From: Crambe crambe
Taxonomy: Eukaryota > Porifera > Demospongiae > Poecilosclerida > Crambeidae
Length of the DNA: 64,000 nt
Direction of reading: 5' to 3'
NCBI GenBank assembly: GCA_963924555.1
Contig: OZ004589.1
Location: 7,561,405-7,625,404 of the forward strand
Part shown: piece by piece, positions 25,691 to 38,500 of the stretch
Layout of the letters: every line of letters starts with the position of its first letter
Numbering within the stretch: position 1 is the first letter of the stretch
Translations under genes and position numbers: made by a program
Notes under the pieces: model-generated
What the model was told of the DNA's origin: nothing
Seen by the model: only the letters and a program-made list of their open reading frames with translations
Database searches by the model: none

Positions 25691-26406
25691 TCTATCTACT
25701 TCTCTCTCGAATTAGCTGCAGTGCAGTAGTTTCACAAGCCACACCCATTCTTCCATGCACATCACACCCGGCAATGGGTGTAGCTAAGATTCGACCCTTT
25801 CCATTTTGAAACTCCACTCGCTGTTTACTGAATCAACTTAATGCCTGGGCAGCCTGGAAGGTTGATTTGCTGGTTCAGAAATTTTCTCCTTGGGGTATGC
25901 TCATATCAATACATACTTTAGTCTATGAAGTCGACCTCTCGTGGCAAAAAAGAAAACTTGTTGCTACATGTATTCTATTAGAGGCCTTTGGAGTCCTCAC
26001 CATGGCTCAGGACGACAGGATCTGTATCTGTACGTTCACCTCCTCCTCCAAACCTCCCTCACGGACCTGCACACAAGTTAGCCAATAACTATTACTGCAC
26101 TCGTGATTTGCGTCGAGCTGTAACACAACCCACTTTGGCAAGTACTCACAAGCAACTTCCAGCAGCGCCTGATCAAATCTCAAGGTCAAATTATCATTGC
26201 ATGTATGTACTCATATAAACCTTACTTATTTCCTATAATGTAGTGAGGAGGTGAGTTACCCTCAGATCACTACTCCACCTACTCCTGGTCGTGCATACCA
26301 TTAATCTAACAGGTCAATAGCTACTACTTCAACAATAATTTATCATTGACTTATATATATATGAAATAAAACAAACAAACTAAAGTTTCTGTGGTCGACA
26401 GGACTA
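25691..26406. other. Intergenic region between the kelch gene and HMG-CoA synthase
   Basis: Holds the kelch gene promoter and the HMG-CoA synthase 3' end. Short open frames exist on both strands at ~25990-26190, bounded by possible splice sites, but none matches a family I know. Confidence 0.4.
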
Positions 26407-28048
26407 TCAGTGTACACCATTAGTAAGTGTTTGTGAGAGTGGAGACTTTAAAGACGACTCGGTGGTCTTCTCTCCAGCACTAGGGGCCACTCTACTGTAG
26501 GATCTGCGGTGCTTCTCATCAACTGAAGTGATATAAAAAGTGCCAGGGAAGAGGTCAGCAATGTCACCCCGAGGTGTGTAAGGGGCCTTGTGGTGAGTTT
26601 CCTCCCTCAGCTTCATAATCTGCTCAAATTCACCAGGTGGCATAAATTTACGAGAAGCCAAGCGGTCAGGGATGTCATTAATAGTAGCAACCACTGAAGA
26701 CAAACTTGGTTCACAAGTCGAGTCAGTTGAAACTCTGATTGAGTACATACAAGACGCGAGCCCAGAGCCATAAGAAAATAAAACGATTCTCTTTCCGAGC
26801 AGCTCTTTGGGACTCTTGCTGTAGAATAATGTTATTTCATAGAATGTGTATAACATGCACACATGTATATACCTGACAAGCAGTGATGCAAGCCCTCCAT
26901 ACAGAGATGCTGTATACATGTTGCCAACTTCGGTTCCTAGAAGAACAGACGGTTGAGTTTTTTCTCTGAACTCTGACCCGCTACTTTTTAACAGTAGTTT
27001 TTCTACATCCCTGTCTCCTAGAGTGCTTTCCAAACTTCTTCCAGTAAGTGCTTCCAGTCCGGCAAAAGGTCCCTTCTCACTGGTGTCAGGTGATGCTGTT
27101 CTCAGCAAATCATTCAGCTTCAGGCGGGCCAAACTCTTTGCTACCAGCTTGGTAAAGGGAGAGTGGAAAATGAAAAAGCGAGCAGCTTCTAAACTGAAAA
27201 TATGCCCATCTTTCACACTGGCCTTATCGGCATACTGTTGATAGCACTTATCCAAAGCCGACAGGTAGCACTGGATAGAGAGTTTGCCATCGACGACTGG
27301 GTACTCGGAGCTTAAATCTGGCTTATAAAAGTCGTATGCATGTTCCATATGCACACCACGCAAGCCTACAATTAATCATGTTGAATAAGGCACAGAGAGG
27401 ACAGCCAATCTCACCTTTCTCCAATACCAGTGGAGCATTTGGACCAATCAACATAGCTACTGCTCCAGCACCTCCGGTTGGGCGAGCATTACCACTAGCA
27501 TAAACAGCAATGTCTGCAGCAACTACCACCGCAAAACGTCCTAAATAGGAGCAAAATAGTCGTGATTCCACAAGGTGTAAAACATCTGCTTGTATCGACA
27601 TACCATCCCAGGCACTACTCTCTACCCAAGAGACTGCATTGAAGAGTGCTTGTGTACCGCCATAGCAAGCATTTGTCGTATCAATCCCTTCCACGCTGTT
27701 GTTACCACTTGCTATAAAGAGTTGCATCAGAACAGTCTTGACACTCTTTGACTTGTCGAGAATGGTTTCAGTACCCACTTCAAGACGACCAATGTCAGTG
27801 TAGCTCAATCCATTTTTTTCGACCAGCCCTTGCAGTACAGTCAGGCACAGTGAATTGATGTCTTCCAGGTCACCACAAAATCCCATGTTTGTCTGGCCAA
27901 GACCTATGGTGTACTTGCCAGTACCAACTCCATCAAATTGCTCCAGTTGCGTGTGATTGACACAGGTTTTGGGGAAATACACCTCAAGGGCTAAGACACC
28001 AACATTAACTGGCCATTTGCCTTCTTGCAAGGAAGTTATCTTGGACAT
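26407..28048 (-). CDS. HMGCS1: Hydroxymethylglutaryl-CoA synthase (cytosolic type)
   Basis: Reverse-strand gene with short introns; ATG at 28046-28048, stop at 26407. The enzyme condenses acetyl-CoA with acetoacetyl-CoA to HMG-CoA, the committed entry to the mevalonate/sterol pathway. The catalytic triad can be seen: Glu in [16 protein letters not shown] (~27770), the acyl-accepting Cys in [12 protein letters not shown] (~27665) and His in [16 protein letters not shown] (~27150). Other family stretches are [15 protein letters not shown] near the start, [14 protein letters not shown] (~27880-27920), [20 protein letters not shown] (~27500) and [18 protein letters not shown] (~26750-26800). No presequence precedes the catalytic domain, so the protein is probably cytosolic and biosynthetic rather than the mitochondrial ketogenic form. 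It shares a 236-bp divergent promoter with SPTLC1. Confidence 0.95.
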
Positions 28049-28264
28049 GTTTACTGCTTACAAGTAAGACACCCAGATGGTATGTTTACCTAACGTTCAT
28101 GCCTTTATAACTGGATCCAGCACGAGCTGTCAGCAAGCTAGTCCATCATGATAACGCGCGATTTACATCAGCAGATCCTCACTGCTCAGCAAGCATGAAA
28201 TGGGTGGGGCAATCAGGCGATGATGGTTCTTTGTTGATGAATACTATACTAGACTGTAAGTAAA

Positions 28265-28272
28265 CACGTGAT
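28265..28272 (+). promoter_or_regulatory. E-box CACGTGAT in the HMGCS1/SPTLC1 divergent promoter
   Basis: CACGTG core followed by AT, 12 bp before the SPTLC1 start codon. The reverse strand reads ATCACGTG, close to the E-box form bound by SREBP-type bHLH factors, but USF or MITF-type factors would also fit. A GGTGGGGC element lies nearby at ~28203-28211. No binding is shown. Confidence 0.3.
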
Positions 28273-28284
28273 CCAGTAGCCAGT

Positions 28285-30313
28285 ATGACTTCCCTGGACT
28301 CAAACCCTCCAGCTACTGTGTTTGATGCCATCAAGGCTTACCTGTCCGAGGTGAGACAGTAAGATAGTGCTGGCTTGCTTCGATGACTATTGTATTTGCT
28401 TAAGGCTCCAGCTTACCATATAGCTCTGGAGGCAATTCTAGTGTCTTGGATAGTGTATTTAACTTTCTTCTCCAAGCAATATCGGCCAGAATCCAAGCAC
28501 GATAAACTCAGCAAAGAGGTTGTATCCATGTTCTCAGTTTATACCTTCATTTGAACAAATTGTAACACAGGAGGAAGATCAGTTAATAGCAGAATGGCAA
28601 CCTGACCCTTTAGTGCCTGACGACTTTCCAAATGATGGCGAGGTTGATCCATCTCCTATAGTCAGTGGGTAAGCATATGTCCTAACCTTCCACAGTCCAT
28701 TAACCTTCTCCTTGATTTGCACATAGAACAGCAGGATCTCACATTACGGTGGACGGGAGAGAGTGCATTAACCTGGCTACGTTCAACTTTCTTGGACTAC
28801 TTGAGAACTCTTCTGTTAAGGTGTAGCCCCGTGATTGCTAATTCCACATGAAAGATAGTAGAGTTTATGTTTATGCAGGAAGTAGCTGCTAAGAGCATTG
28901 GGAAGTATGGAGTTGGTTCCTGTGGGCCAAGAGGTTTTTATGGCACTGTTGGTGAGCAGATGTATATTCTGTTTAAGGTGATAATCTTTATTTGTCACTT
29001 AGATGTTCACCTGGAGCTGGAGAACAGACTGGCCAAGTTCACTGGAAGGGAAGAAGCTATTCTCTATTCATATGGATTTGCAGCTATATCCAGTGCCATT
29101 CCTGCTTACTCAAAAAGGAGAGATATAATATTCTGGTATTGATAACGGTGCATGTAGTAGAAGTATTATGGAGTTGAATCAAAACGTACTTGCAGTGATG
29201 AAGGAGTGTGCTTTCCTATTCAAAAGGGTTTGACAGCTTCTCGCAGTAAATTGAAATTTTTCAGGCATAATGACATGGATCATTTAGAGCAGTTATTGGA
29301 AGAGCAGAGGATGTTGGATGAAAAGGTTACATTTTCATCGCATGCGTGGTTCATAATTGTATCAATTTTATAGAATCCTGCTAAAGCAAAAGTTACTCGC
29401 AAGTTTCTAGTAGCAGAGGCCATTTATTACAACTCTGGCGACATGGCTCCCCTTCCTCGCCTGGTGTGTTGTTACCAATGATTTTGTGCGCACTAATCAT
29501 AACTGTACGAGTAGGTGGAGTTTCGTAACAAGTACCGGATACCAATTTTCTTGGAAGAGAGCCTGTCATTTGGTGTATTGGGTCGTACAGGGAAGGGAGC
29601 AACTGAACACTTTAATCTCTCTGTGAGACGTGTACAAATTTTTTTGTTCCACAACAGGTGACTCCTTATTTGCAGGCCGATGAAGTGGATATAATCTGTG
29701 TATCTCTCGACATGGCAATGGCTAGTGTGGGAGGCTTCTGTGCCGGCAAGAGAGCAATAATTGACCACCAGCGCCTGTCTGGCCTTGGATATTGCTTCTC
29801 AGCATCAGTACCTCCCATGATGGCTTCTGCTGCTATAGAAGCACTAAATATAATGGACTCGTCAGCAGAGATGTTTTCAAAACTCCAAGGCAAAATTCTT
29901 CAAATGCGCAAGCTCCTTCAACAACAGTTAGTCAAAGAAAATACATTGTTACTATCTCTCAATAACAATATTTTAGGTGCAAAGGTGTGGTTTTATGTGG
30001 CGACAAACTCTCTCCTGTAATACATTTACGGTTAGCCACACCCTCTTCTAGTCGTGAAGAAGTCGAGAGGCAGTTAGATGAAGTTGCAAGCTATTGTCGT
30101 GAGAAAGGAGTGGCCGTGGTCACAGCCAAATACCTTTCCGATGAAACATTCCTTCCTCCACCTAGGTAAAGTAATTGTATTGACCAGCTCCCGTTACCCC
30201 AACACACGTGTATGCTCTACAGCCTTCGCTTGACAGTGTGTTCAAACTTGTCAGAGCAAGATATGGAAAAAGCTGCAACAATCATCACTGAAGCACTGGA
30301 GAACTGTCTCTAG
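28285..30313 (+). CDS. SPTLC1: Serine palmitoyltransferase long-chain base subunit 1
   Basis: Many short exons, ATG at 28285-28287, stop TAG at 30311-30313. With SPTLC2/3 it forms the ER enzyme that joins serine and palmitoyl-CoA, the first step of sphingolipid synthesis. An N-terminal membrane helix ([16 protein letters not shown], ~28425-28475) is followed by the aminotransferase-fold core: [19 protein letters not shown] (~28770-28815), [16 protein letters not shown] (~28900-28950), [20 protein letters not shown] (~29028-29090), [21 protein letters not shown] (first 20 residues at ~29540-29600), then [20 protein letters not shown] (~29757-29816). The Cys in GSCGPRG corresponds to the residue mutated in human hereditary sensory neuropathy. 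The segment [15 protein letters not shown] lacks the PLP-binding lysine, as expected for this non-catalytic subunit. It ends 93 bp from the opposing RPL37 stop. Confidence 0.95.
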
Positions 30314-30406
30314 TTATTAATTAGCAAATTAGACATGTTTCAAGACAATAACCATATAATAACTATTACCCATATCAACGCAAAATGAGACTTGCATCAG
30401 ATGAGT

Positions 30407-30855
30407 TTAAGACTGATCAGACTTGGATTGTCTAGGTGTCCGGATCTTTGCTTGAGTGCCTTCACGGAAACCATTCTTGAACCTTCTGTGCACAAGCTTC
30501 AAGTGTTGCATGCGACCAGTACCAGAAGTGCGCCTACGTTTCGCTTTCTCACTCCAGTTGTCTAAAACAATGCACGGAATCATCTAATAAAACACATGGC
30601 ATGGCTGAAACGTACATCTCCTCTTGCGTGCAGCAGGATATGCACAGCTGGCACACCTCTTTTTCTGAATGTGGTACGCCTTCCTGTGGCACCTGACACA
30701 GAGGGTATGTGACCTATTGTGCCTCTTCCCAAAGCTAGATGTCCCTTTTGTCTACGTGGAATGAAAAAAAAAGGACAGTAGCTGCACTCTTACTACACAA
30801 CCACACGGATTCAGCTACATAACTATTATATCTGATAGATAAATGTACTCACCAT
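30407..30855 (-). CDS. RPL37: Ribosomal protein eL37
   Basis: Three coding exons. The first contributes only the ATG (30853-30855) before a GTGAGT donor. The second, from 30751, reads [20 protein letters not shown] then [23 protein letters not shown]. The third carries [11 protein letters not shown] (codon split by the intron) through [20 protein letters not shown] to TAA at 30407-30409. Two CxxC pairs form the zinc-binding ribbon of this 60S subunit protein. An intron directly after the start codon is a common ribosomal-protein arrangement in animals. A pyrimidine tract upstream could be the 5' TOP start site. Confidence 0.96.
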
Positions 30856-30886
30856 CCTCTCCCTCGTGTACGTAAAGTTGCACCAC

Positions 30887-30895
30887 CAAAAGAAG
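30887..30895 (-). promoter_or_regulatory. Candidate 5' TOP motif of RPL37
   Basis: Reverse-strand CTTCTTTTG, 31 bp before the ATG, is a C-initiated pyrimidine tract as found at the transcription start of ribosomal-protein genes, where it gives mTORC1-dependent translation. The transcription start itself is inferred. Confidence 0.45.
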
Positions 30896-30901
30896 GTGCT
30901 G

Positions 30902-30913
30902 TGCGCATGCGCA
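30902..30913. promoter_or_regulatory. NRF1-type palindrome TGCGCATGCGCA
   Basis: A perfect 12-bp palindrome in the 210-bp head-to-head interval between RPL37 and FBXO4. It matches the core of the metazoan NRF1 (alpha-PAL) site, typical of bidirectional housekeeping promoters. Confidence 0.6.
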
Positions 30914-31065
30914 ATATATATGAATGACCTAATAGTTCTTACGGGTCGACATCTACGAAAGCACTATAAACGGTATCATAGTGACGTGGCAGCTCTGACG
31001 AATAGGTACTGCAAATCGATATAAAAAACTGCCTTCACTCTGAAGACAGAGTAAGTTGTTTCACC

Positions 31066-32435
31066 ATGTTGTCCGTTGATCCGTCCTTTAATCATCTATT
31101 ATCCCGTCCACTTAAATTTGCAGCCTTGTGGACTGCTTCGTCCATTTCATATGCTAGTGGTCAGAACACTTCTCTGTTGCCAGTTTCTGGAAGAGCTTCC
31201 ATTAGTGGAAAAACTCGCCCGAACAAATCACCCTTCCTCCATCTTCCTGTAAGTAGGTGGAACTATTTTTTTTTTGTAAGTGTGAGCTGTGAAACAATAA
31301 CTTTTAGGTCGAAGTTCATCTTCGCATTTGTTCTTACCTCGACAGTCGATCTCTGTGTCGTCTTGCCAAGACTTGTTCCTACCTGGATAAAGTCAGCTCA
31401 GACCCACTTCTCTGGCACAGATTGTTACTAGGTGACATATCAAGGTGGTCAGTAGTCGGTCATCTCTCACATCCTCGAGTTTATCAGGATGCCTCTTCGG
31501 ACCTCCACCCCAAGCACATGTAAGTGAAGAGAAGGAACCATATGTTTAAAGTCGAGGAATCGAAATTGTATCGAATAGTTACAGCCAGTGCTACCTGAAC
31601 TGTGGGAGCCTACCCAAGAGTTCTTTCTCTCATTCCGTCATGACTAGAATTAGGTGGCTGGTTCGTCATCTGCACAGTCGTGTGCCTAAAGTATTGATGT
31701 TTGGTTCCGGCCTAGAGTGTCTTCCTTTTGTCCGCATGTTACTATGGGAAGAGTCTTCACCTTTCAAACCTGTCGGACTGTACCCAGGAAAGGATGGTAA
31801 TGTCAATTAAAAAATCATCTTCAGGATGATAATGATGCACGGATAATTGTAGGTATTGGGAGTGGAGTGCAGATTGACTGTGATGGTTCTCTTATTAACT
31901 TGGTGACACTTTATACCAGCATAAAGGCAGAGAGACAGTCCTCAATACCACCGTCTGGGCGCGTTAATAGGCTAAAAACTTCAAGTAATCACATGGAACT
32001 CACCCAGGCAGTTAGCGACCTCTGTCGTCAGGCCGATGCATACATATTGATTTTGGATGCAACCTCTGGACCAAGTCAGTTGATTATGCACCTTTTATTG
32101 CTTACGTGATGGCCGAATAAATGTTTTAGATGACGATTTGGACAAGAGTGTATTGACCGGTATGTTGCAGTCTGGAGAGTCTCAAACACCTCTACTTGTG
32201 GTCAGTGTTGTGCACTCTGATGATGTCGTCCACAGTCCTGTTCAGGTTGCCGATAAACTAGAATTGTGCCAACTAGCGCATCACCCTTGGCAGGCAAGCT
32301 GAACTACTATAGATTCTACAGCTTCTTCATGATAATTATTTTGTGTGATGCATGCAGGTTAGGTCACTGGGATTAGGAACATTTTCAGGTTTACAGGAAG
32401 GCTTCAATTGGCTTTTAAGAATGACAAACTCATGA
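31066..32435 (+). CDS. FBXO4: F-box only protein 4
   Basis: Multi-exon gene, ATG at 31066, TGA at 32433-32435. FBXO4 is the substrate receptor of an SCF ubiquitin ligase (targets in mammals include cyclin D1 and the telomere protein TRF1). After a Ser/Lys-rich N-terminus, the second exon gives an F-box (RSLCRLAKTCSYLDKVSSDP, then LLWHRLLLGDISRW; ~31330-31445). The C-terminal half is the atypical small-GTPase-like fold seen in FBXO4: VPKVLMFGSGLECLPFVRML (~31685-31740), GIGSGVQIDCDGSLINLVTL (~31852-31911), ADAYILILDATSG (~32035-32073), PLLVVSVVHSDDV (~32193-32230) and LAHHPWQVRSLGLGTFSGLQ with EGFNWLL (~32275-32415). The order and the typical GIGSGV motif fit well. It converges on the DOCK gene with 89 bp between stops. 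Given the telomere at this chromosome end, the TRF1 link is a curiosity only. Confidence 0.87.
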
Positions 32436-32524
32436 ATCTTAAAATTAGCATCATTATAATGCTTAACTAGTAACGAATAATTACGGTTCCATTGTTATAT
32501 TATTGTTGATGGTATAAAATGAAA

Positions 32525-35500
32525 TCAGGCCTCACCACTGCTATACAGTCTGGAACTTCTGGAACTAGCAATATTATGCAGTGCTCTGTCACTACAAAGA
32601 AAGAAAAAACAAAAACAACTTAATTCCATCCAGTGAATGGACAATACAAGCATTACCGAGAGCGCTTGTGCTTTTTCTTGGTAGAAACCATAGGTTCCAG
32701 TTTATCACGAAAATCTTTGAAGTTTCTGACTAATTCTTTTTGGTAGTCAACTTGTTCTTCTGAAATGAGGAGTTTATTCAGTTCGAGTGCCTCTTCACAC
32801 CTGGATTGATTGAAGAGCTGGATGGCTCATGTGAATGCAAAATAAATGAATACCGTCGAGTGAATTCCTTGAAGCACACCAGTAGTCGGCGATGCAGATG
32901 CGTATGCTGTGCTTTGGGTATATCCAAAAATGATTGCGCTATGTGGAAAGGGCCCTAGAAAAACCAACAAAACAGGTGCTAACACTAACTCGTGGAGAGT
33001 TACCGAGATACGTATATACTTGGTTAACAGCTGTTGCAATCCCCCCCTGGAGCTGCATTTGAAGTAATTTCATATCTGGAGGATCTTGTTCCAATGATGC
33101 ACGAAGGCTCTGTATCTTGTCTTGCATACCCAAGATAGCAACTTCCAGCGGAGTCAAGTTGATCTATGATAGATAACAAATATCACTCTTACAACTTCAG
33201 ACGATGCTATGAATTTACTTTGACAGATTTCACGACTTTGCTACGTCTTTTGACATATGGAAAAGACTTGGCAGAAGTGAGTATTGTTTTGAGCATGTAT
33301 TGTTGGTCGACTTCTCCGTGGGCTTTACCACTGGAGGTGTATGGCGTACTGAACACAAAGCGACCTAAAAAAAAAAAAAGATGTGAGTATCAAGACCAAC
33401 ATAACCTACTATTATTACGAATATTGAAAGATTTGTCAAATACAGTCTTCCGATGATCAAGTTCCCAGTCATCAAAGAACGGTTCAACAAAGGTGACCTG
33501 AATGTAGCCCTGGGTAAATGGAGTTCAAAAGTAGCCAACTACTTCCCAAGTAAGTCCACAAGAAAATAATACCTTGTGCGGAAGGAAAGAAGAAGTGTCG
33601 ACATCACCAGAACCCTTAACCAGTTCAATCAAGTCAAGGGCTTTAAGTTTTTCTTCATAAAGTTTCTGTGTGGGTGGAAGAGCATTCATTCACGGAAGAT
33701 GCAGAAAATTGACCCTTAATCACGAATCTACCTGCAATTTGAAGGAGAATTCACCCAGCCTAGTCAGAGCTGCTTCCTTGTATATGAACTCTTGATGATC
33801 CATGTCCCCAAAAATGAGCCCATAAAATCCGACTCGAAAGTAAGAGCCGAGGAAACGATTCTCTGCACGATGAACCAATTCCTTGTAGCACTCAGATAAT
33901 CTATTATAAGCCTTTTCCAACTCCAAATGGTTGCGGTGAGATTCATAGATGGGAAGAATTATCTTGTATACTTCACTGACAGCTTCATACAAGTGTGCCT
34001 CTCTGAATAATTCCGAAGCTTCTTCTAATAATCCAATCATTCCTTGTTCCGTAAAGAGCTTGCTAGTACAAATGCCTTCGTCCTCCTGTAGAAAGAGGTC
34101 ATTTCAAAGTCACAGAAACAGAGACTCTTACGGGGTTGATGGCGTCATCCGATATAGCACTCTCCTCCAGAACATTGGGGGAGAGTTTCTGAAATGCCAC
34201 ACAACCAACTGGAAGATATGGTTTTCCTTCAAGTAAAAAGAGATACTCGGCAACAAGAGCTGCCCCATGGATTAAGCACATGGCAGCCTCAGTATAGCAT
34301 TGGCGCTGAAGTCGAGAACAAATCACTAGTAATGCCGAGCTCAATGAAAAAGAAACAACCCACTTCTGTATGCTTCTCTGCCATGTGCTGCAGCCAAGTC
34401 AGTCTCAGGTCTGGTGAATTTTGATAGCTGCATTTCAATGATACGTATGACGATCAGTCACAGAGAATCAAAATGCGCTACATTACCCCTTGGAAATCCT
34501 GTACATCAAATCCATCAGCATTTCGGGGTCCTAAATTTGAAGGCAGCAAAATCACAAGCAAACCAGCTACATAAATTTAATGCCTACGTCTTGGAATTCC
34601 TGCATCTTGACAGTGTCGAGGAGAATTCGATGCAAATTGAGAGAGAGTTCACGCACTTTCTCAGGAAAGGTGGACTCGCGCATTTCAGCATCCTCGCGAG
34701 CATAATTGATGAGCGTTTTAAGGGAGCGGCGAAGATGATGTTCACTGAAACTCTGGAAAGAATCACAAGTTAACAGTCGTAGTAACTCGTACAAAACTCA
34801 CAGATGTCCCAGCTACTATGGAAGATAGGGCTACCGTCACTTGAACCTTCACACGAGCAAAAGTCTGCAGTTTCAAGAGGTACAAACACACTTACAGTGA
34901 ATACGGACAGATAATTAGTGAGGGTGATTACACACATTTCCTTGGAGCTCAAAGTTTTGCCGCATGAGGAGATAGAGAGAAGCACAGGCCAGTGCTCTGA
35001 TTTCGGGAACTGACGAGGAGCAGTGTCGGAGGAGACGAGCACACAGCTCTGCACACTGCTCAGTCTCCTCGTAAAACACTAGTTCAGGGTACTTGCATAC
35101 GATTGCTCGTTGTGTGGCAAATATGCACCTCATAACTTCAGTACTTTGATTGGAGCCCATGAGGTGAAGCAAGGCCTCCAAAACTTTGCCCAACATGCTC
35201 TGTGCCTCCAGAGATAAGGACTGCACTAGCAACTCCAAGGTATCCAGGACAATCAAACTAGCCTCAGCAGCAAGACTGCCTTCAATCATGGCGTCAGCTT
35301 CGATGTCTACCTTGGGTCTGTCGGCATGCTCAGCTGCAGCCTGCCAGTAAGTCTTGCCCCATCGCAAAACTTCGGCTAAATGTAACCAAAGCAGTGAGGG
35401 AGAGAACAACAAGTACTCGGTCATACCTTGTGGTTGATCCCTCAAAACTTTTCGCTGACGAAGTCGCTCACTTGCAGTACCTTGTCCTCCTCGAATGAGA

Positions 35501-38500
35501 TTAGCCATCACGTTCTTGATGTCTGTGCCCTTGGAATTCCTTGATGAATTTGTAGTTGGCTGGCTCGATAAGTTGCGCTTTCCCTATATAGGATCAATGA
35601 CGTACGATACACTCTAACAGGTGAATCTGCACCTTATATTCAAAGCAAGAGATGCAGAGGTCGAGGACATCGATGAGAAGGTTAAGACGTGTGATAGAAA
35701 GGGAGTTCCACCACAAACTCAAGAGTTTACTATCGATGTTTTTCAAGACCCAGAGAAAACAAATGAGAAGATTGCGTGTAGAAACTGGACCAAGCAACTG
35801 CTCCAGGGAACTCTCAAGAGAAGCTGGATCCTAAAGGAATGCAATCCAGTGACATGAAAACGACAATTTATAAAGACAACCAGAACCTGTGATCCAACTG
35901 AGCCTGCATCCACCGTCTCGCGAATCACCACAGATCTGCGAACAGCAGAGTTGCGTTCGAAAGTAGTAGTCCAGTCTTCCCAACCATCAGTACCTTTGTA
36001 CAAATGCTGATAGTTGTCCATGACAACCGAGAGAAGGGGGAGATAAATGGAGGCAATACTAGCTCTAAATGCAGGGCTGTTGTAGCGAGAGTCGCTATCA
36101 TGACTAGCCAAGAGGTCACGAACAACTTGTATGGCTTGTTCCTTTAGCTTAGAGTTCCTACAAGTTTAAACATAGATTTCTTTATCACAGTATAAACCAT
36201 TGCAGGTTGGTTGTCAGGATATAATAATTGTGAAATCTACTTATACGTTCACCCCAATTACTCCCAGCAAGTTTTACTGTATTGCTCTGTTCCAGTACTT
36301 TCACTCGAAACTCACTTGCCATCCAGAACCTGAACCAGTTCGGACAGTAAAAGGCCAGAGAGATAATGATTGTGCCTGAATTCTGGTGAAAGGTCCCCCA
36401 TGGCCTCCACATTAGGCACGTCCAAGTTTTCAAAGGTCGAGCTAATAGAACCGGAGGGTGAAGACTGCTGACTACCAGCTCCCATGGGATAGAGCATTTC
36501 CCCTAGTGGAAGGTTCAGAGTAACATAATGCTCATGGCTACAAATTATTCTGTAAAAGTCCAGACGAAATTCTGTCAGATTGAAGTCCTTCACTGACAAA
36601 TTAAACTATACAGGGAGAGACAGAGGATATAAATCACATGGCATGGAGAATATCACAACATTAATACCTTCTTAAGGTAGGTCTTAACGAGAGTAAACAC
36701 AAACCCCCTATCCAACAGAGAAAATGCATCATGAATGAAAAAGGCCAAACTGGTGTTGAGTTTCCTAGCAAGGTTCCCTTCCTGTGAAAAAAACAGTCAT
36801 GAGTTTTACAGCCATTGCACGCTACCGACAGACCCACCTTGATGTGTCTCTGGCAAATTTCGACGGCAATTGCTCCAATGAGAGTTTCTAGATCCTCCAT
36901 AAACTTCACCGAGAAGCGTTCTTTACGCAACGACTGAATTTTGCTGGTGCGATGTAGGTACTGGGCCATGCTTTTAATCTGTTTGATAGTTAAAATAGTA
37001 AAGGAAATAATTTACAGTCGAAACTGACAAACTTACCATCATCTCAAAGAAGAACCACGAGTTATTGACAATGAGATTTTTAGTGGTATAGTCCATATGA
37101 GTGAATATCCATTGCAAAACCACTTCCTCATGGTAAATCTGAAACATTATAGCTAGCGAATGCAACACGAAACATGAAGTCCATCTCACCTTTTTGACCG
37201 ATACAGCAGAACTCGGGCGTGGTGGAGATCCCCTGAAATCTTCTGGGGCTGAAAAAGTACAGTCGGGGGTGACACGCTAGTAAACGAATGCTGGTAGTTA
37301 TGCACTCACTGTTGAAGGAAACGCCCTTCGTTCCTCTCACCGAGCCTCCCTTGCTACTGAACTTGGCTGCGACCGACATGTAATCTTCTTCGGAAGTACC
37401 GAAACTGGAGGTGCGGCCCTTGGTCAGTGTAGCCGTTTTGGAGTCAAAAGCTCCGGCCGAGTGCTGACCTTGAGGGGAATTGAAGACATACTGCAGGTAC
37501 GAAGAGAGAATGACGTTTCTTTCGTGTTTATCGTGTGGCAGATACAAACTTTGGACAGTGTGCACGATATTAGCCATTGCACCAAAAGCATAGCTGGAGA
37601 CTTTTGCAGACTCTTCAGTGACAGATGGACGCACGAGTAGAGTGGCCAGATTGTTAAGAGTTATGTGGAGAAATTGAACGAGAGGTTCTGGATTAGCTTT
37701 GCTCAAGCTTTGCACAGAATTGGCCAATGCCTTTTCTTCTTGGTCTGCGCCGAGGCGTGGATTGAATTCATAAAAGAACTTCATGAAGTCTAGGAGATGC
37801 TCGTCCTGTCAGAGAGAAGACAGATGATACGTGGAACGGGAAGAGTATACTGTCAACGTACCTTGGGGTGGATGGAAGACACCATGGAAAGAGTGACTTT
37901 GAACAAAGGCTTATGGCCATCAATCCACTTCAGGTTAGGTAAGGCAACATCAGACGAAAGCTGACTGTAAGCAGGAGGAGGATGGTCAGCAGTAACACTC
38001 AAGTTGAATTCTCCAATTTGAGGTTTGCCATCGCGTAACAAAGGAATCCACTGAGTTGGTGTCAAGTAGTAAATGGGATATAATACATAGAAAGACTCAC
38101 AGTACAACCAAGGAAATGTGGCTCTTGGACGAAGGCCTCTCCAGGTTTAGGCTTCTGACAGCTGATTTGGTAGAAAGAGAACAACAGGTGATGCTTATCA
38201 GTAAGCTTGGCTGGCAGTTCGACCTTGACTTCCTCATAAAATTCCGGTTGCCTAAGTACATTGAAACAGCATCGAAATCTCTTGGCCGCGATACAATTTA
38301 TACGCACCTATTGTGATAAAGGATGGGACACCAGGATTCACGCAAGAATTGAGGAGAACAAGATTTTCCGTATATACACGGACAGGCATCTTCCTTTTCT
38401 TCGCCACTCATAAACTGAACTTTGACACCGACATTACGCCCTTTACCACTCCTAAAGTCCAGTGCTTCGGGGTACACATAGAGCATGTTCCTACACGTGA

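Noticed and set aside
25990-26190. Small overlapping frames on both strands between the kelch and HMGCS1 genes
   Set aside because: Neither strand gives a known domain or a convincing exon chain.
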